Shown here: piece by piece, positions 16,444 to 25,837 of the stretch
Layout of the letters: every line of letters starts with the position of its first letter
Numbering within the stretch: the first letter of the stretch is position 1
DNA from: Anaerolineaceae bacterium UBA6086
GTDB lineage: Bacteria > Chloroflexota > Anaerolineae > Anaerolineales > Anaerolineaceae
DNA length: 64,000 bases
Assembly (NCBI GenBank): GCA_002436005.1
Contig: DIXG01000061.1
Coordinates: 34,415 to 98,414, forward strand
Direction: 5' to 3'
Notes under the pieces: generated by a model
Told to the model about the DNA's origin: nothing
Databases searched by the model: none
The model's input: only the letters and a program-made list of their open reading frames with translations
Translations under genes and position numbers: made by a program

Positions 16444-17601
16444 TTACTCTAAAAATTTTCTGTCCAACCCATAGTCCTGTAAAGCAGGCTCAAATTCATC
16501 AATAATCTCTTGTTCATCTATCCCCATTTCATCCAGGGAGTAATGATGATTGCTCTTGAAGCGCTTAGCTTTTTCTGATTCAACCAGGAGAACCTGGCGA
16601 TATTCCTCTGTCAATTCAATGCCGAAGCGGTTGTAAATGTTTTCCACGGTTGTCTTCGGGTCATTAACCAGATCCTGGTAGCGCACCATCACATATTGGT
16701 CTGGGGGAAGATTTTTCAGGTAGCGATGGGGATAAAGGTACCAATATCTGGCTTGCTCGCGCATCACGTCTGCTGCCGGTCGGGGATAGTCCTCTCCTGG
16801 TTCACCGTAGGTTTTCCAGTGATTGGAGAACATGCTGACAGAGGATGGAATCACACGCAGCGGGGACCGAACGATGTTGATAAATTTTGCGTCTGGAAAT
16901 TGTTGATGCAGGGTGCGCACCTTCGGTGAAGAGGTGGGGCTTTTGGAAATGTAGCGTTTTCCATTATTCGCATAGACATGGCGCTTGAGCACTTCCTTGT
17001 AATAATTCATGTCCAGCCGCTTTTGGTCTTCCGGCATATCCCTATCGTAATAGATATAATTTCGGATCAGATCAGGGAAAGGAAAGAATGCAAATAGGTC
17101 ATAGGTGGACCAGGTGTGGAGAAAGACCTGGCTATCTTCTTCAATTTCGTTCAGTCCTGCCTTGTGCATATAGGAATACTGTTTGAGGGATTTTTCAAAT
17201 CGATCAATGATTTTCTGGATGGGGTTGCCCACCAACCGGTTGAGTTTCATGATCCAGTGGATGATCTTTCGTTGGACAATGGTGGGTGCCACGTAGATCT
17301 CCCAGGTTTTCATACCTGTAAAACGGGGATCCTGTGCTAACAGGCGATGGAGAAGCGTGGTGCCGGAGCGAAAGTTCCCCACGATAAAGATCGGCTGCTT
17401 GAGCTCTTGCTGCATATGTTTGGGATAAAAGAGCTGGTCGAGCCCATAAGCAAAACGGATGCTGAAATGCCACAGGGGGTAGATCAGGAAAATCAACAGT
17501 AACACAAAGAAGCGTTTGGGGGTCAGACGACCAGGCGTTCCTTCAGATTTAAAGAAGCTGGTCCAGATCGTTTTAAAGTAAAGTCTCAAGTTCAATTTCA
17601 T
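16444..17601 (-). CDS. Membrane-anchored sulfotransferase family protein
   Basis: A 385-residue protein with the two PAPS-binding motifs of sulfotransferases: the 5'-phosphosulfate loop IVGNFRSGTTLLHRLL at about 74-89 and the 3'-phosphate region SKSPTSSPKVRTLHQQFP..FINIVRSP (about 220-247). One hydrophobic N-terminal segment (FFVLLLIFLIYPLWHFSIRF, about 31-50) suggests a membrane anchor. Such enzymes transfer sulfate from PAPS to carbohydrate or lipid hydroxyls; the acceptor is not apparent. The gene has a long upstream region shared with lepA and a striking palindrome 26 nt before its start. It converges with tlyA. Similar proteins in this phylum are often near polysaccharide genes, as here. 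Confidence 0.88.
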   Translation of the reverse strand: MKLNLRLYFKTIWTSFFKSEGTPGRLTPKRFFVLLLIFLIYPLWHFSIRFAYGLDQLFYPKHMQQELKQPIFIVGNFRSGTTLLHRLLAQDPRFTGMKTWEIYVAPTIVQRKIIHWIMKLNRLVGNPIQKIIDRFEKSLKQYSYMHKAGLNEIEEDSQVFLHTWSTYDLFAFFPFPDLIRNYIYYDRDMPEDQKRLDMNYYKEVLKRHVYANNGKRYISKSPTSSPKVRTLHQQFPDAKFINIVRSPLRVIPSSVSMFSNHWKTYGEPGEDYPRPAADVMREQARYWYLYPHRYLKNLPPDQYVMVRYQDLVNDPKTTVENIYNRFGIELTEEYRQVLLVESEKAKRFKSNHHYSLDEMGIDEQEIIDEFEPALQDYGLDRKFLE

Positions 17602-17626
17602 ATTTTAAGTATTCCCCAACAAGGTA

Positions 17627-17643
17627 TTGCAATCAGATTGCAA
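17627..17643. promoter_or_regulatory. 17-bp perfect palindrome, candidate operator
   Basis: TTGCAATC and GATTGCAA are exact inverted copies around a single central A. The site lies 26 nt upstream of the sulfotransferase start codon, where a repressor or activator dimer would act. The regulator is unknown. Confidence 0.45.
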
Positions 17644-17774
17644 GATTTTGTTTTGGGTAAAAAAGCTAACAATCCTATCTTACCCGATATCCGGCTGTTT
17701 TGAAATTGACTACCAGCATCATTTTGCTCAGAACACTAAATAATTGAATCAATGAGAAAAGGGTTCCATGCCTG

Positions 17775-17802
17775 TTTACTGAATATCCCGTGCTGGTATA
17801 AT
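17775..17802 (+). promoter_or_regulatory. Extended -10 promoter for lepA
   Basis: TTTACT at 17775-17780, a 16-nt spacer and TATAAT at 17797-17802 preceded by the extended element TGG. It is the best promoter in the region and implies a leader of about 165 nt. Confidence 0.6.
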
Positions 17803-17974
17803 GGAGAGCAGGTTTGAATCTGAGACGCATAGATTACGGTTAACCTGAATTTACCAGGATAAATTATTTGATTAAGAAATGTTCGCTTGTCAGGTTTATG
17901 AAACTACGCACTCAATGACACCGGAAAATCAGGTTTCTGGATTTATAAAATTAAAAAGGTAACGTTGGTTTACT

Positions 17975-19771
17975 ATGATTGAATTTATCAGGAATTTTTG
18001 TATTATTGCCCATGTAGACCATGGCAAATCCACGCTGGCAGATCGCATGCTTCAGCTGACGGGCACCATTGCGGATCGGGACATGACCGAACAGGTGCTT
18101 GATGCCATGGATTTGGAGCGTGAGAAGGGTGTGACGATTAAAGCCTCTGCGGTGCGAATGCATTTCACTGCGGCTGATGGCAAAGAATATGCCTTTAACC
18201 TGATTGACACACCTGGGCATGTGGACTTCAATTATGAGGTCAGCCGTGCTCTGGAAGCCTGTGAAGGCGCGCTGCTGGTGGTGGATGCATCACAGGGGAT
18301 CGAGGCACAAACCCTGGCAAACCTGTATCTTGCGCTGGAAGCCAACCTGACGATCATCCCTGTGATCAATAAAATCGATCTGCCTTCTGCCCAACCTGAT
18401 GAGGTGGCTGAAGATCTGCATAATCTCTTAGGAATTCCAAAGGAGCAAATTATCAAGATTTCTGCCAAGCAAGGCACCAATGTGGAACGTGTGCTGCAGG
18501 CTATTGTTGATTTTGTTCCGCCGCCGATAGGCGATGATGACAAGCCATTGGAAGCCCTGATCTTTGACTCCCATTATGATTCCTATAAAGGCGTTGTCGC
18601 CTATGTCCGTGTATTTAATGGAAAGATCACCCGCACGGATCAACTTTACATGATGTCCACGAAAATTAAGACCAGCCCGGTAGAGATTGGCATTTTTGCC
18701 CCGAGCATGCTGCCGGTGGAATTGATGCGTGCCGGCGATGTGGGCTATATCGCTACCGGACTGAAGACGGTTTCGGAGTGCCGGGTGGGTGACACGATCA
18801 CTTTTGCCAGGGATGGCGTTTCCAAACCGCTGCCTGGTTATCAACACGCAAAACCCATGGTTTTTGCCGGGGTATATCCCACTGATGGGGAGGATTACGC
18901 TGATCTGCGAGATGCACTTGAAAAACTTCAGCTGAATGACGCCTCACTCAGCTTTGAGCCTGAAACTTCTGAAGCGCTCAATTTTGGTTTTCGCTGCGGA
19001 TTTTTGGGACTGTTCCATATGGAAATCATCCAGGAACGGCTGGAACGAGAATATGACATGGATGTGGTTTTCACTGCGCCATCGGTTGAATATCAGGTGT
19101 ACCTGGTGACTGGAGAGACCATTACCATTTCTTCCCCGGCTGAATTACCTGATGAAAGTAAGATCGTTAAAATTCTGGAACCCTGGATGGAATTAATCAT
19201 CTTTACCCCCACAGAATATTACGGGGTTGTAATGGATTTGGTGACGGGCAAACGCGGGGTGTTCATTTCACAGGAGTATCCATCTCCGAACCGGGTGCAA
19301 ATTACCTATGAAATCCCCCTTTCAGAATTGATCATTGATTTCTTTGACCAGTTGAAATCAGGCACGCGTGGTTATGCTTCGATGGATTACAACTTTCTTG
19401 AGTATCGTGAAGGCAACCTGGTGAAAGTGGAAATTTTGGTCAATGGTGAGCCAGTGGATGCGCTGACCGCAATTGTTCACAAAGAGGACGCCTATCACAA
19501 AGGCCAGGCGCTGGTTTCCAGGTTGAAAAACCTGATTCCCAGGCAATTATTCACTATCCCCATCCAGGCTTATTCGCAGGGTCGCGTGATCTCTCGGGCA
19601 AATGTCAAAGCGCTGCGAAAAGATGTGCTCGCAAAGTGTTATGGTGGTGATATTACACGCAAGAAAAAACTCCTTGAAAAGCAGAAAAAAGGCAAACGCC
19701 GGATGAAGATGGTGGGCAATGTAGAAATTCCACAAGAAGCCTTTATGGCGATTCTGCGATTGGATCAATAG
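17975..19771 (+). CDS. lepA: Elongation factor 4 (LepA/EF4)
   Basis: Translational GTPase of 598 residues, the usual LepA length, that acts on stalled or maturing ribosomes. The G1 loop [15 protein letters not shown] (about 13-27), switch region [19 protein letters not shown] and NKIDLPSA are intact; domain order EF-Tu-like, EF-G III, V and the LepA-specific C-terminal domain with [25 protein letters not shown] conserved. The last codons overlap the GTG start of the following flippase-like gene by one base, so lepA heads the plus-strand run into the glycan locus. Identity is secure. Confidence 0.98.
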   Translation: MIEFIRNFCIIAHVDHGKSTLADRMLQLTGTIADRDMTEQVLDAMDLEREKGVTIKASAVRMHFTAADGKEYAFNLIDTPGHVDFNYEVSRALEACEGALLVVDASQGIEAQTLANLYLALEANLTIIPVINKIDLPSAQPDEVAEDLHNLLGIPKEQIIKISAKQGTNVERVLQAIVDFVPPPIGDDDKPLEALIFDSHYDSYKGVVAYVRVFNGKITRTDQLYMMSTKIKTSPVEIGIFAPSMLPVELMRAGDVGYIATGLKTVSECRVGDTITFARDGVSKPLPGYQHAKPMVFAGVYPTDGEDYADLRDALEKLQLNDASLSFEPETSEALNFGFRCGFLGLFHMEIIQERLEREYDMDVVFTAPSVEYQVYLVTGETITISSPAELPDESKIVKILEPWMELIIFTPTEYYGVVMDLVTGKRGVFISQEYPSPNRVQITYEIPLSELIIDFFDQLKSGTRGYASMDYNFLEYREGNLVKVEILVNGEPVDALTAIVHKEDAYHKGQALVSRLKNLIPRQLFTIPIQAYSQGRVISRANVKALRKDVLAKCYGGDITRKKKLLEKQKKGKRRMKMVGNVEIPQEAFMAILRLDQ

Positions 19772-20799
19772 TGACAGGTGTTGAGAATCAGGGCCATTTT
19801 TGGGGCAGGGTGCTTCGCTGGCTGATCCCTGTGGTGATCAGCGGTGGGGCAATCTGGTTGGTTTTGCGAGATGTCGAGTTTTCCCGCATTTGGGCTTCAC
19901 TCAGGCAAATCCGTTTTCAAACCTTTCTACTGGCAAGCGCGGCGTATTTTGCCAGCTATGTGATGCGGGCTTTTTGCTGGTATCTCCTGTTACGGCGAAA
20001 AGTTTCTTTCAAGGATGTATTCTTCACAATGGGTGCAGGTTATTTGCTGAACAATCTTTTCCCTTTTCGGCTGGGTGAAGTTGGACGAGCTGTCCTGTTG
20101 GACAATCCACAGGGGCCTTCAGCACTGGAGGTGCTTTCCAGCGTGGTGGTGGAACGAGTCTTTGATGTGTTTCTGGCTGCGGTTTTTGTCCTGATGACAA
20201 TCCCCCGCATATTAGGAGGAGATTTTGATCAAACTTTCGTGGTGATTGCATTTGTCGTCACGCTGTTTGGCATGGCAGTTCTGTATCTTGCGGTACGGTT
20301 TAGGTCTCACATTCAAGCCTGGCTGGAAAGTTGGGGTGAAAAAGCGGATTTTATCAAGAACTGGGTAACGCCAAAGGCGATCCAGGTGCTTGAGGGATTG
20401 TCAGTGCTGCTGGATCCGTGGGCATTTTTGCTGGCATTTGGCAGCCTGGCGATCAGCTGGCTGATTGCGTTTGGTGAGAACCTGATCGTATTTCAAAGTA
20501 TTTATCCCAACCCACCTTTTTGGTGGATGGTCTTTGTGCTGAGTGCGGCTGCCTTTGGAGCAGCTTTACCCTCGGCGCCAGCTGGATTAGGTGTATTTGA
20601 GGGTGTGATGGTTGCTGCATTTGCGCTATTGGGGATCGCCCCGGAGGTTGCTTTTACCCATGCGATTGTGATCCATGCCCTGGCTTTTGTATATGCCAAC
20701 CTCTTAGGTTTGATCGGGCTGCGGATGCGGGGTGAGGCTGTGGTCGGGCTATATCAGCGCGTGGTTCGGCGGCGTAATCAAGTCAAACCCACAGTGTGA
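19771..20799 (+). CDS. Flippase-like integral membrane protein (LPG_synthase_TM / UPF0104 family)
   Basis: Polytopic 342-residue protein with about eight predicted spans. The family signature is visible in NNLFPFRLGEVGRAVLL (about 92-108) and in PSAPAGLGVFEGVMVAAFALLG (about 268-289). Relatives include MprF-type lysyl-phosphatidylglycerol flippase domains and AglD/YbhN proteins; they are usually annotated as lipid or glycolipid flippases, rarely proven. GTG at 19771 overlaps the lepA stop codon and its own stop overlaps the next glycosyltransferase by 4 nt. The context, followed by GT4, methyltransferases and GT39 proteins, supports export of a lipid-linked glycan, by inference. Confidence 0.85.
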   Translation: MTGVENQGHFWGRVLRWLIPVVISGGAIWLVLRDVEFSRIWASLRQIRFQTFLLASAAYFASYVMRAFCWYLLLRRKVSFKDVFFTMGAGYLLNNLFPFRLGEVGRAVLLDNPQGPSALEVLSSVVVERVFDVFLAAVFVLMTIPRILGGDFDQTFVVIAFVVTLFGMAVLYLAVRFRSHIQAWLESWGEKADFIKNWVTPKAIQVLEGLSVLLDPWAFLLAFGSLAISWLIAFGENLIVFQSIYPNPPFWWMVFVLSAAAFGAALPSAPAGLGVFEGVMVAAFALLGIAPEVAFTHAIVIHALAFVYANLLGLIGLRMRGEAVVGLYQRVVRRRNQVKPTV

Positions 20800-21989
20800 A
20801 ATTGATGCGCATACTGATCGTTCTGACCTACTTCTATCCCCACAAATCTGGATTGACGGTTTATGCCATCCGGCAAGCGCAGGCTCTGGCAGCGCTTGGG
20901 CATGAAGTCACCGTTCTGACATCCCAATACGATTCCTCGCTGCCGAGGGAAGAATGGAACCAGGGCGTACGGATTCTACGGTTACCGGTAGCATTTCACC
21001 TTTCAAAGGGTGTGATTATGCCGCGCATGCCTCTTACTGCCTATCGATTGATCGGGGAATCTGATGTGGTCAACCTGCACGTACCGCAAGTGGATGCGGC
21101 GCTGGTAGCCCTGCTGGCGAAGCTGCGGCGCAAACCGGTGGTGCTGACCTATCACTGTGATCTGATCATGCCAACCGGGATTGTTAACCAGCTTGCTGGA
21201 TGGGCTGCAGGTTTAGCCAATCGAATCTCTGCAGGATTGGCAGACGTGATTGTGCACAACACCCGGGATTTTGCCGAACATTCAAGTTTTCTGCAAAAGT
21301 TCCTGGGCAAACTGACTGTCATCGCACCGCCCATCGAAGTGCATCCAGTTTCACAAGAAGATATTGATCGTTTTTATGCGACATATAATCTTCAGCCAGG
21401 CCATCCTGTGATTGGGATGGTGGCACGCCTGGCTACGGAAAAAGGCGTTGAGTTCCTGGTTGAAGCTATGATGGAGGTCCTCAAGGTTCAGCCGCAGGCG
21501 AGAGTCATTTTTGTGGGCGAATATCAAAACGTGTTTGGTGAGGATGCCTACCGGGAGAAATTACTCCCAATGATTAAGTCTCTTGGTGATCGATGGGTCT
21601 TTTTGGGCGTGGTCGATGAGATTGAGAAAGCGGTCTTCTACCAGATTTGTGATGTGCTGGTTTTACCAAGCATCAACAGCACCGAATCCTTTGGCATGGT
21701 GCAGGTGGAAGCGCTGATTTGCGGGACGCCGGTGGTTGCAACCAATTTGCCCGGGGTGCGGCAGCCTGTTCGGATGAGCGGAATGGGTGAGATTGTCCCC
21801 GTCAGAGATGCTGAAGCGCTGGCTGAGGCACTGATCCGTGTTTTGTCCAACGACCAGTGGGGCGATCCAGAACAGATGGCTGACATCAAACAGCAATATG
21901 CCCCGGAAACAACTGCCAGGGACTATGAAGCCCTGTTTCGAGACTTGGTGGGGGAGCATGGTGAAGGTGAAGGTGATGGCGATGAATAG
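20796..21989 (+). CDS. Glycosyltransferase family 4 protein
   Basis: A 397-residue GT-B enzyme with an N-terminal acceptor domain (ILIVLTYFYPHKSGLTVYAIRQAQAL) and a C-terminal nucleotide-sugar domain showing GMVARLATEKGVEFLVEA (about 206-223) and the E-x7-E region VLPSINSTESFGMVQVEAL (about 288-306) typical of GT4. It probably adds a hexose from a nucleotide sugar to a membrane-lipid or glycan acceptor at the cytoplasmic face. GTG at 20796 overlaps the previous stop by 4 nt; the gene end overlaps the following methyltransferase start. The acceptor and sugar cannot be derived from sequence. Confidence 0.92.
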   Translation: MKLMRILIVLTYFYPHKSGLTVYAIRQAQALAALGHEVTVLTSQYDSSLPREEWNQGVRILRLPVAFHLSKGVIMPRMPLTAYRLIGESDVVNLHVPQVDAALVALLAKLRRKPVVLTYHCDLIMPTGIVNQLAGWAAGLANRISAGLADVIVHNTRDFAEHSSFLQKFLGKLTVIAPPIEVHPVSQEDIDRFYATYNLQPGHPVIGMVARLATEKGVEFLVEAMMEVLKVQPQARVIFVGEYQNVFGEDAYREKLLPMIKSLGDRWVFLGVVDEIEKAVFYQICDVLVLPSINSTESFGMVQVEALICGTPVVATNLPGVRQPVRMSGMGEIVPVRDAEALAEALIRVLSNDQWGDPEQMADIKQQYAPETTARDYEALFRDLVGEHGEGEGDGDE

Positions 21990-22779
21990 CACGCAACTGG
22001 ATGAGATCCTCTGGCGCCATCTCTCAAGTTTGCCTTATTTTCGTGCATTTTTACGCGCTGTTGAAGATCGTTTTTATCAGGAGATTACCTTGCTGGAACC
22101 GATCCTCGACCTGGGATCTGGCGATGGACACTTTGCCTCTGTTGCCTTTGAGAAATCGTTGGATGTGGGGCTGGATCCCTGGGTGGCGCCCACGCTGGAG
22201 GCAAAAGGACGAGACACTTACCGGTTGCTGGTGTTGGGCGAAGGCGCGCAGATCCCTTTTCTTGACGCCAGTTTTGGGTCGGTAATCAGCACGTCTGTTT
22301 TGGAACATATTCCCGATATTGAGCCAGTGTTGCGTGAGGTTTCCCGCATCTTGCGTCCCGGCGGAAGGTTTGTTTTTTGTGTTCCCAATCACCGCTTTCC
22401 ACAACTGTTGTGGGGAAGGCAGTTTTTTGAGCGTTTGGGACTGAAAAAGGTGGGGGCAGCTTATGGCAGATTTTTTAACCGGATCGCCCGTCATGCGCAC
22501 ACTGATCCACCCGGGGTATGGCAAGAACGGTTAGAACGGGCAGGCTTTGATCTACTTGAGACCTGGGATTATTTTCCCCCAAAAGCGCTGCACATCCTCG
22601 AATGGGGGCATCCATTGGGTTTACCGGCATTAATCAATAAAAAGTTATTTGGACGCTGGATTCTTATTCCCAAACGCTGGAATCTGGCGATCCCATGGAA
22701 AATGACACGGAAATATTTGGACAATCCGAGATCAGAAAAGGGCGTCTGTTCGTTTTTTATTGCCCGGAGGCGACCATGA
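21982..22779 (+). CDS. Class I SAM-dependent methyltransferase
   Basis: The frame is open from 21838, but the likely start is ATG 21982 (or 21976), overlapping the end of the GT4 gene by 8 nt and preceded by AAGGTG. The product (about 265 residues) has the SAM loop ILDLGSGDGHFASV, a post-motif aspartate in VGLDPW, and SVLEHIPDIEPVLREVSRILRPGG, a standard Methyltransf_11 arrangement. A hydrophobic/aromatic C-terminal part follows. Position inside a glycan locus suggests modification of a sugar or lipid carrier; this is inferred. The next gene starts within its stop codon (4-nt overlap). Confidence 0.87.
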   Translation: MNSTQLDEILWRHLSSLPYFRAFLRAVEDRFYQEITLLEPILDLGSGDGHFASVAFEKSLDVGLDPWVAPTLEAKGRDTYRLLVLGEGAQIPFLDASFGSVISTSVLEHIPDIEPVLREVSRILRPGGRFVFCVPNHRFPQLLWGRQFFERLGLKKVGAAYGRFFNRIARHAHTDPPGVWQERLERAGFDLLETWDYFPPKALHILEWGHPLGLPALINKKLFGRWILIPKRWNLAIPWKMTRKYLDNPRSEKGVCSFFIARRRP

Positions 22780-23606
22780 AATGGCTGAAGGCTCTGGGGT
22801 ATTACCTGCAGTCCCTATTTTTGATGGTATTCCAGGTTCACAATTGGCTCACCCTGCTGCCGCTATTTCTGAGGAAGCCGAATGGCAGAGAGTCTATGCT
22901 GCGGCTCAAACACCCCCCGGTGGTAATGTGGGTGCGCAGCGCGATGGATGCCTGGTCTGTAAAGGAGACCTTCCTGGATGCTTTCTACACCCGGTATGGC
23001 ATTCCGGTGGAGAATGGTTGGAAAGTTGTTGATATCGGGGCAGGCATTGGCGATTTTGCAGTTTATGCCGCCTGGTCTCGACCGCAAACGGTGGTTTTGG
23101 CCTTTGAACCCTTTCCCGGGTCGTATCGGCTTTTAGCAAAGAATCTATCCGCAAACCATCTCACAAACGTGGAGATTTTCCCGATGGCGGTGTGGGGAAG
23201 CGGGGGCGACTTATTGCTGGATCTTTCCAGTGGGGAACCTTTGCAGATCGCCAGCATGGCGAGCACTAATGGAGATGCGCGTTCAGCGAAGATCGCAGTT
23301 CCTGCGGTGACCTTGCAGAGTTTAGTGGATCAACATCAGTTGGACTGTATCGATCTGCTAAAATTAGATTGTGAAGGTGCTGAATACGAGATATTGATGA
23401 AGACACCAGCCAGTATCTTGAAAAAGATTGAGCGAATTATCATGGAATATCACGATCTTAATGAGACCGCAAACCATAAAGTGTTGAGCGCATTTTTAGA
23501 GTCACAGGGATATCGCGTGCGATTAACCCACAACTTTGTCCACGAAGAAATCGGTTATCTTTACGCGCAGCGGGTTCAATCCGCCGGAGATTGCAGTGAT
23601 GAATAG
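22776..23606 (+). CDS. FkbM family methyltransferase
   Basis: ATG at 22776 preceded by CCGGAGG gives 276 residues. The motif VVDIGAGIGDFAVYAA (about 86-101), AFEPFPGSYRLLAKNL and the later DLLKLDCEGAEYEIL (about 195-209) are diagnostic of FkbM-type O-methyltransferases. A hydrophobic N-terminal stretch (about 4-25) may be an anchor or amphipathic helix. Family members methylate sugars or polyketides; here the neighbours suggest a surface glycan. It overlaps the preceding methyltransferase by 4 nt and is followed by a 113-nt gap before the first GT39-like gene. Confidence 0.9.
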   Translation: MKWLKALGYYLQSLFLMVFQVHNWLTLLPLFLRKPNGRESMLRLKHPPVVMWVRSAMDAWSVKETFLDAFYTRYGIPVENGWKVVDIGAGIGDFAVYAAWSRPQTVVLAFEPFPGSYRLLAKNLSANHLTNVEIFPMAVWGSGGDLLLDLSSGEPLQIASMASTNGDARSAKIAVPAVTLQSLVDQHQLDCIDLLKLDCEGAEYEILMKTPASILKKIERIIMEYHDLNETANHKVLSAFLESQGYRVRLTHNFVHEEIGYLYAQRVQSAGDCSDE

Positions 23607-23719
23607 TCCTTGGCGCCGGGATGTGTTGTAAGGTAACAGCGCTTGGAGTATGATCATTTCTTTGAATCTGGACGCTTACGATCACCCATCAGGTTAACGA
23701 TTGACAGCAGGAATCGTCT

Positions 23720-25837
23720 ATGACAGATCAATTGGAACAAAAACCAGAATCAGGTCCCAGTGTTTGGGATCACTTTGCGGAAAAGCTCAAATTCTGGACC
23801 AAGAACAATGAAGTTCAGCAGTTCCCGGACAAGGTAGAAAAGTTAGATGCGCCGGTTAGGATTCCATGGCTGACGCTGGCTGCGCTTACTCTTGCGTTGA
23901 TTGCCCAGCTTTCACTGGAACCTTCTCCGGCAAGAACGCCCTGGCCGGGGGTGTTCCTTTATGCAGCTGCCGGCGGATGTTTGCTGGCTGCAGTGATCCG
24001 CAAGGAGTGGACACTTCCGGATTTAAAACCTGATGCAGAACAGGCAATGAGCACCCGCTTTCAGCCGGAACTGCTGCTCCTGGGCGTGGTGTTTGCTGTG
24101 TTTGCGTTTCTTGCGTTTGGCAGTGGGATTTTTGGTTTTCTAAACATCTCACTGTGGCTCCTATCTCTGGTGTGTTTCTTTCTTGCCTTCTGGCGCAGGG
24201 AGAAAGGCATCCGGTTTTCCTTCCGTGCTTGGTGGATTAACTTCCGGGACAAAGGCTGGGCACTGACCATCACACGCTGGACAATTATTGTCCTGGCAGT
24301 GGTCGCAGTGATCTTGTTTTTTAATTTTTATCGTTTGGATTCGGTTCCACCGGAAATGGTGAGCGACCAAGCAGAAAAGCTGCTTGATGTCAACGATATC
24401 CTGCAAGGTTATACGCCAACCTATTTTCCTCGCAATACCGGCCGTGAAGTGCTGCACTTTTATCTGACTGCAGCCTATATGGCGCTCTTTAATTTAGATG
24501 TCAGTTTCTTGAATCTTAAGGTTGTTGCTGTCTTTGCTCATTTGTTGACGCTTTTCTTCATCTATATTTTGGGGAAAGAATTTGCGAACAAGTGGGTGGG
24601 TTTGGCTGCGGCGTTGTTTGCTGGCATCGCCTATTGGCCCCTGGTATATACGCGTTTGGCGCTGCGCATCCCGTATTATCCTCTATTTGTCGCCCCTGTG
24701 CTGTATTTTTTCTTACGCGGTATGCGCCGACAAAATATCAATGACATCCTGCTTACAGGCTTGTTCCTTGGTGTCGGGCTGCACGGCTATACGCCCTTTC
24801 GAATTGTTCCGATTTTGATCGTGTTGGGGATCGTAGTTTACCTCTTTCACCGACCAGCGCGAGAGCGCCGCGCACAGGCGATTATCGCCCTGACATTAAT
24901 TGCTTTTGTTGCGTTGATTGTCTTTCTGCCGCTTTTACGCTACTGGGTGGCGAATCCACAACAGTTTGCCTATCGCGCCTTCTCACGCCTGACGGGAATG
25001 GAAACGGGTTTTCAAAATTCTCCGATCCTGATCTTTCTTCAAAACTTCTGGAAAGCCAGTGTGATGTTCTTCTGGGATAACGGTGTGATCTGGGCACATT
25101 CGGTGCCGGGGCGTCCGGCATTGGAGGTTGTTACAGGTGCGCTTTATTTTCTTGGCATTGTGAGTTTGTTGATCCGCTATTACCGTCACCGGAACTGGAT
25201 GGACCTTTTCCTGTTGATCTCCATTCCCATGTTATTGATGCCATCCATCTTGTCGCTGGCTTATCCGGGAGAGAATCCCAGCTTGAACCGGACAGCCGGC
25301 GCGATCGTCCCGGTTTTTCTTGTCGTGGGGTTGGCGCTGGAGACAGTTGTCCGCACGATCCTCAGACGTTTGAATGGTATCGTGGGGAAAGGTGCTGCGA
25401 TCATCCTCGTGATGGTGCTGTTCAGCTGGTCTGCGGGCAATAATTTCCGACTGGTATTCGATCAATATTACACAATTTACCGCGCATCCAGCTGGAACAC
25501 GTCTGAAATTGGCAGAGTGGCTGCATTGTTTATTGAATCAATGGGCACACCAGAGACCACCTATGTCGTGGGCTACCCGCACTGGGTGGATTCCAGGCTG
25601 GTTGCCATCAACGCAGGCTATCCGGGCAAGGATTTTGCGATCTTCCCTGAACAGATTCCTGACACAACACTCAATCCCAATGCGAAAATGTTCTTCTTGA
25701 GCATTAATGACACGGAGAATGCTGATTTGCTAAAAAGCACTTATGATAATGGTGTATTAACGCTGTATGATTCAGAGGTGGAAAACAAGGATTTCATGGT
25801 GTTTTTTGTTCCACCTGAGCAAGGAGAAACGCCCTGA
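23720..25837 (+). CDS. Polytopic GT39-like glycosyltransferase
   Basis: A 705-residue protein with a hydrophilic N-terminal 50 residues and at least twelve hydrophobic spans. After a span near residue 195 the extracytoplasmic loop contains SVPPEMVSDQAEKL, the acidic loop used by ArnT/PMT-like (GT-C) enzymes that take sugars from polyprenyl-phosphate donors; later spans carry RLALRIPYYPLF and GVGLHGYTPFRIVP. A short periplasmic C-terminal domain (about 590-705) follows. The stop overlaps the start of the next, much larger GT-C protein by one base. The donor may be a polyprenyl-linked sugar, in line with the UbiA-type gene in this window, but this is inference. Confidence 0.85.
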   Translation: MTDQLEQKPESGPSVWDHFAEKLKFWTKNNEVQQFPDKVEKLDAPVRIPWLTLAALTLALIAQLSLEPSPARTPWPGVFLYAAAGGCLLAAVIRKEWTLPDLKPDAEQAMSTRFQPELLLLGVVFAVFAFLAFGSGIFGFLNISLWLLSLVCFFLAFWRREKGIRFSFRAWWINFRDKGWALTITRWTIIVLAVVAVILFFNFYRLDSVPPEMVSDQAEKLLDVNDILQGYTPTYFPRNTGREVLHFYLTAAYMALFNLDVSFLNLKVVAVFAHLLTLFFIYILGKEFANKWVGLAAALFAGIAYWPLVYTRLALRIPYYPLFVAPVLYFFLRGMRRQNINDILLTGLFLGVGLHGYTPFRIVPILIVLGIVVYLFHRPARERRAQAIIALTLIAFVALIVFLPLLRYWVANPQQFAYRAFSRLTGMETGFQNSPILIFLQNFWKASVMFFWDNGVIWAHSVPGRPALEVVTGALYFLGIVSLLIRYYRHRNWMDLFLLISIPMLLMPSILSLAYPGENPSLNRTAGAIVPVFLVVGLALETVVRTILRRLNGIVGKGAAIILVMVLFSWSAGNNFRLVFDQYYTIYRASSWNTSEIGRVAALFIESMGTPETTYVVGYPHWVDSRLVAINAGYPGKDFAIFPEQIPDTTLNPNAKMFFLSINDTENADLLKSTYDNGVLTLYDSEVENKDFMVFFVPPEQGETP

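Larger units (their letters stand above)
17602..17974. other. 373-nt divergent intergenic region between sulfotransferase and lepA
   Basis: Holds no open reading frame I can support. It contains the 17-bp palindrome at 17627-17643 on the sulfotransferase side and an extended -10 promoter at 17775-17802 on the lepA side, leaving an approximately 165-nt lepA leader that shows no riboswitch motif known to me. Confidence 0.6.
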
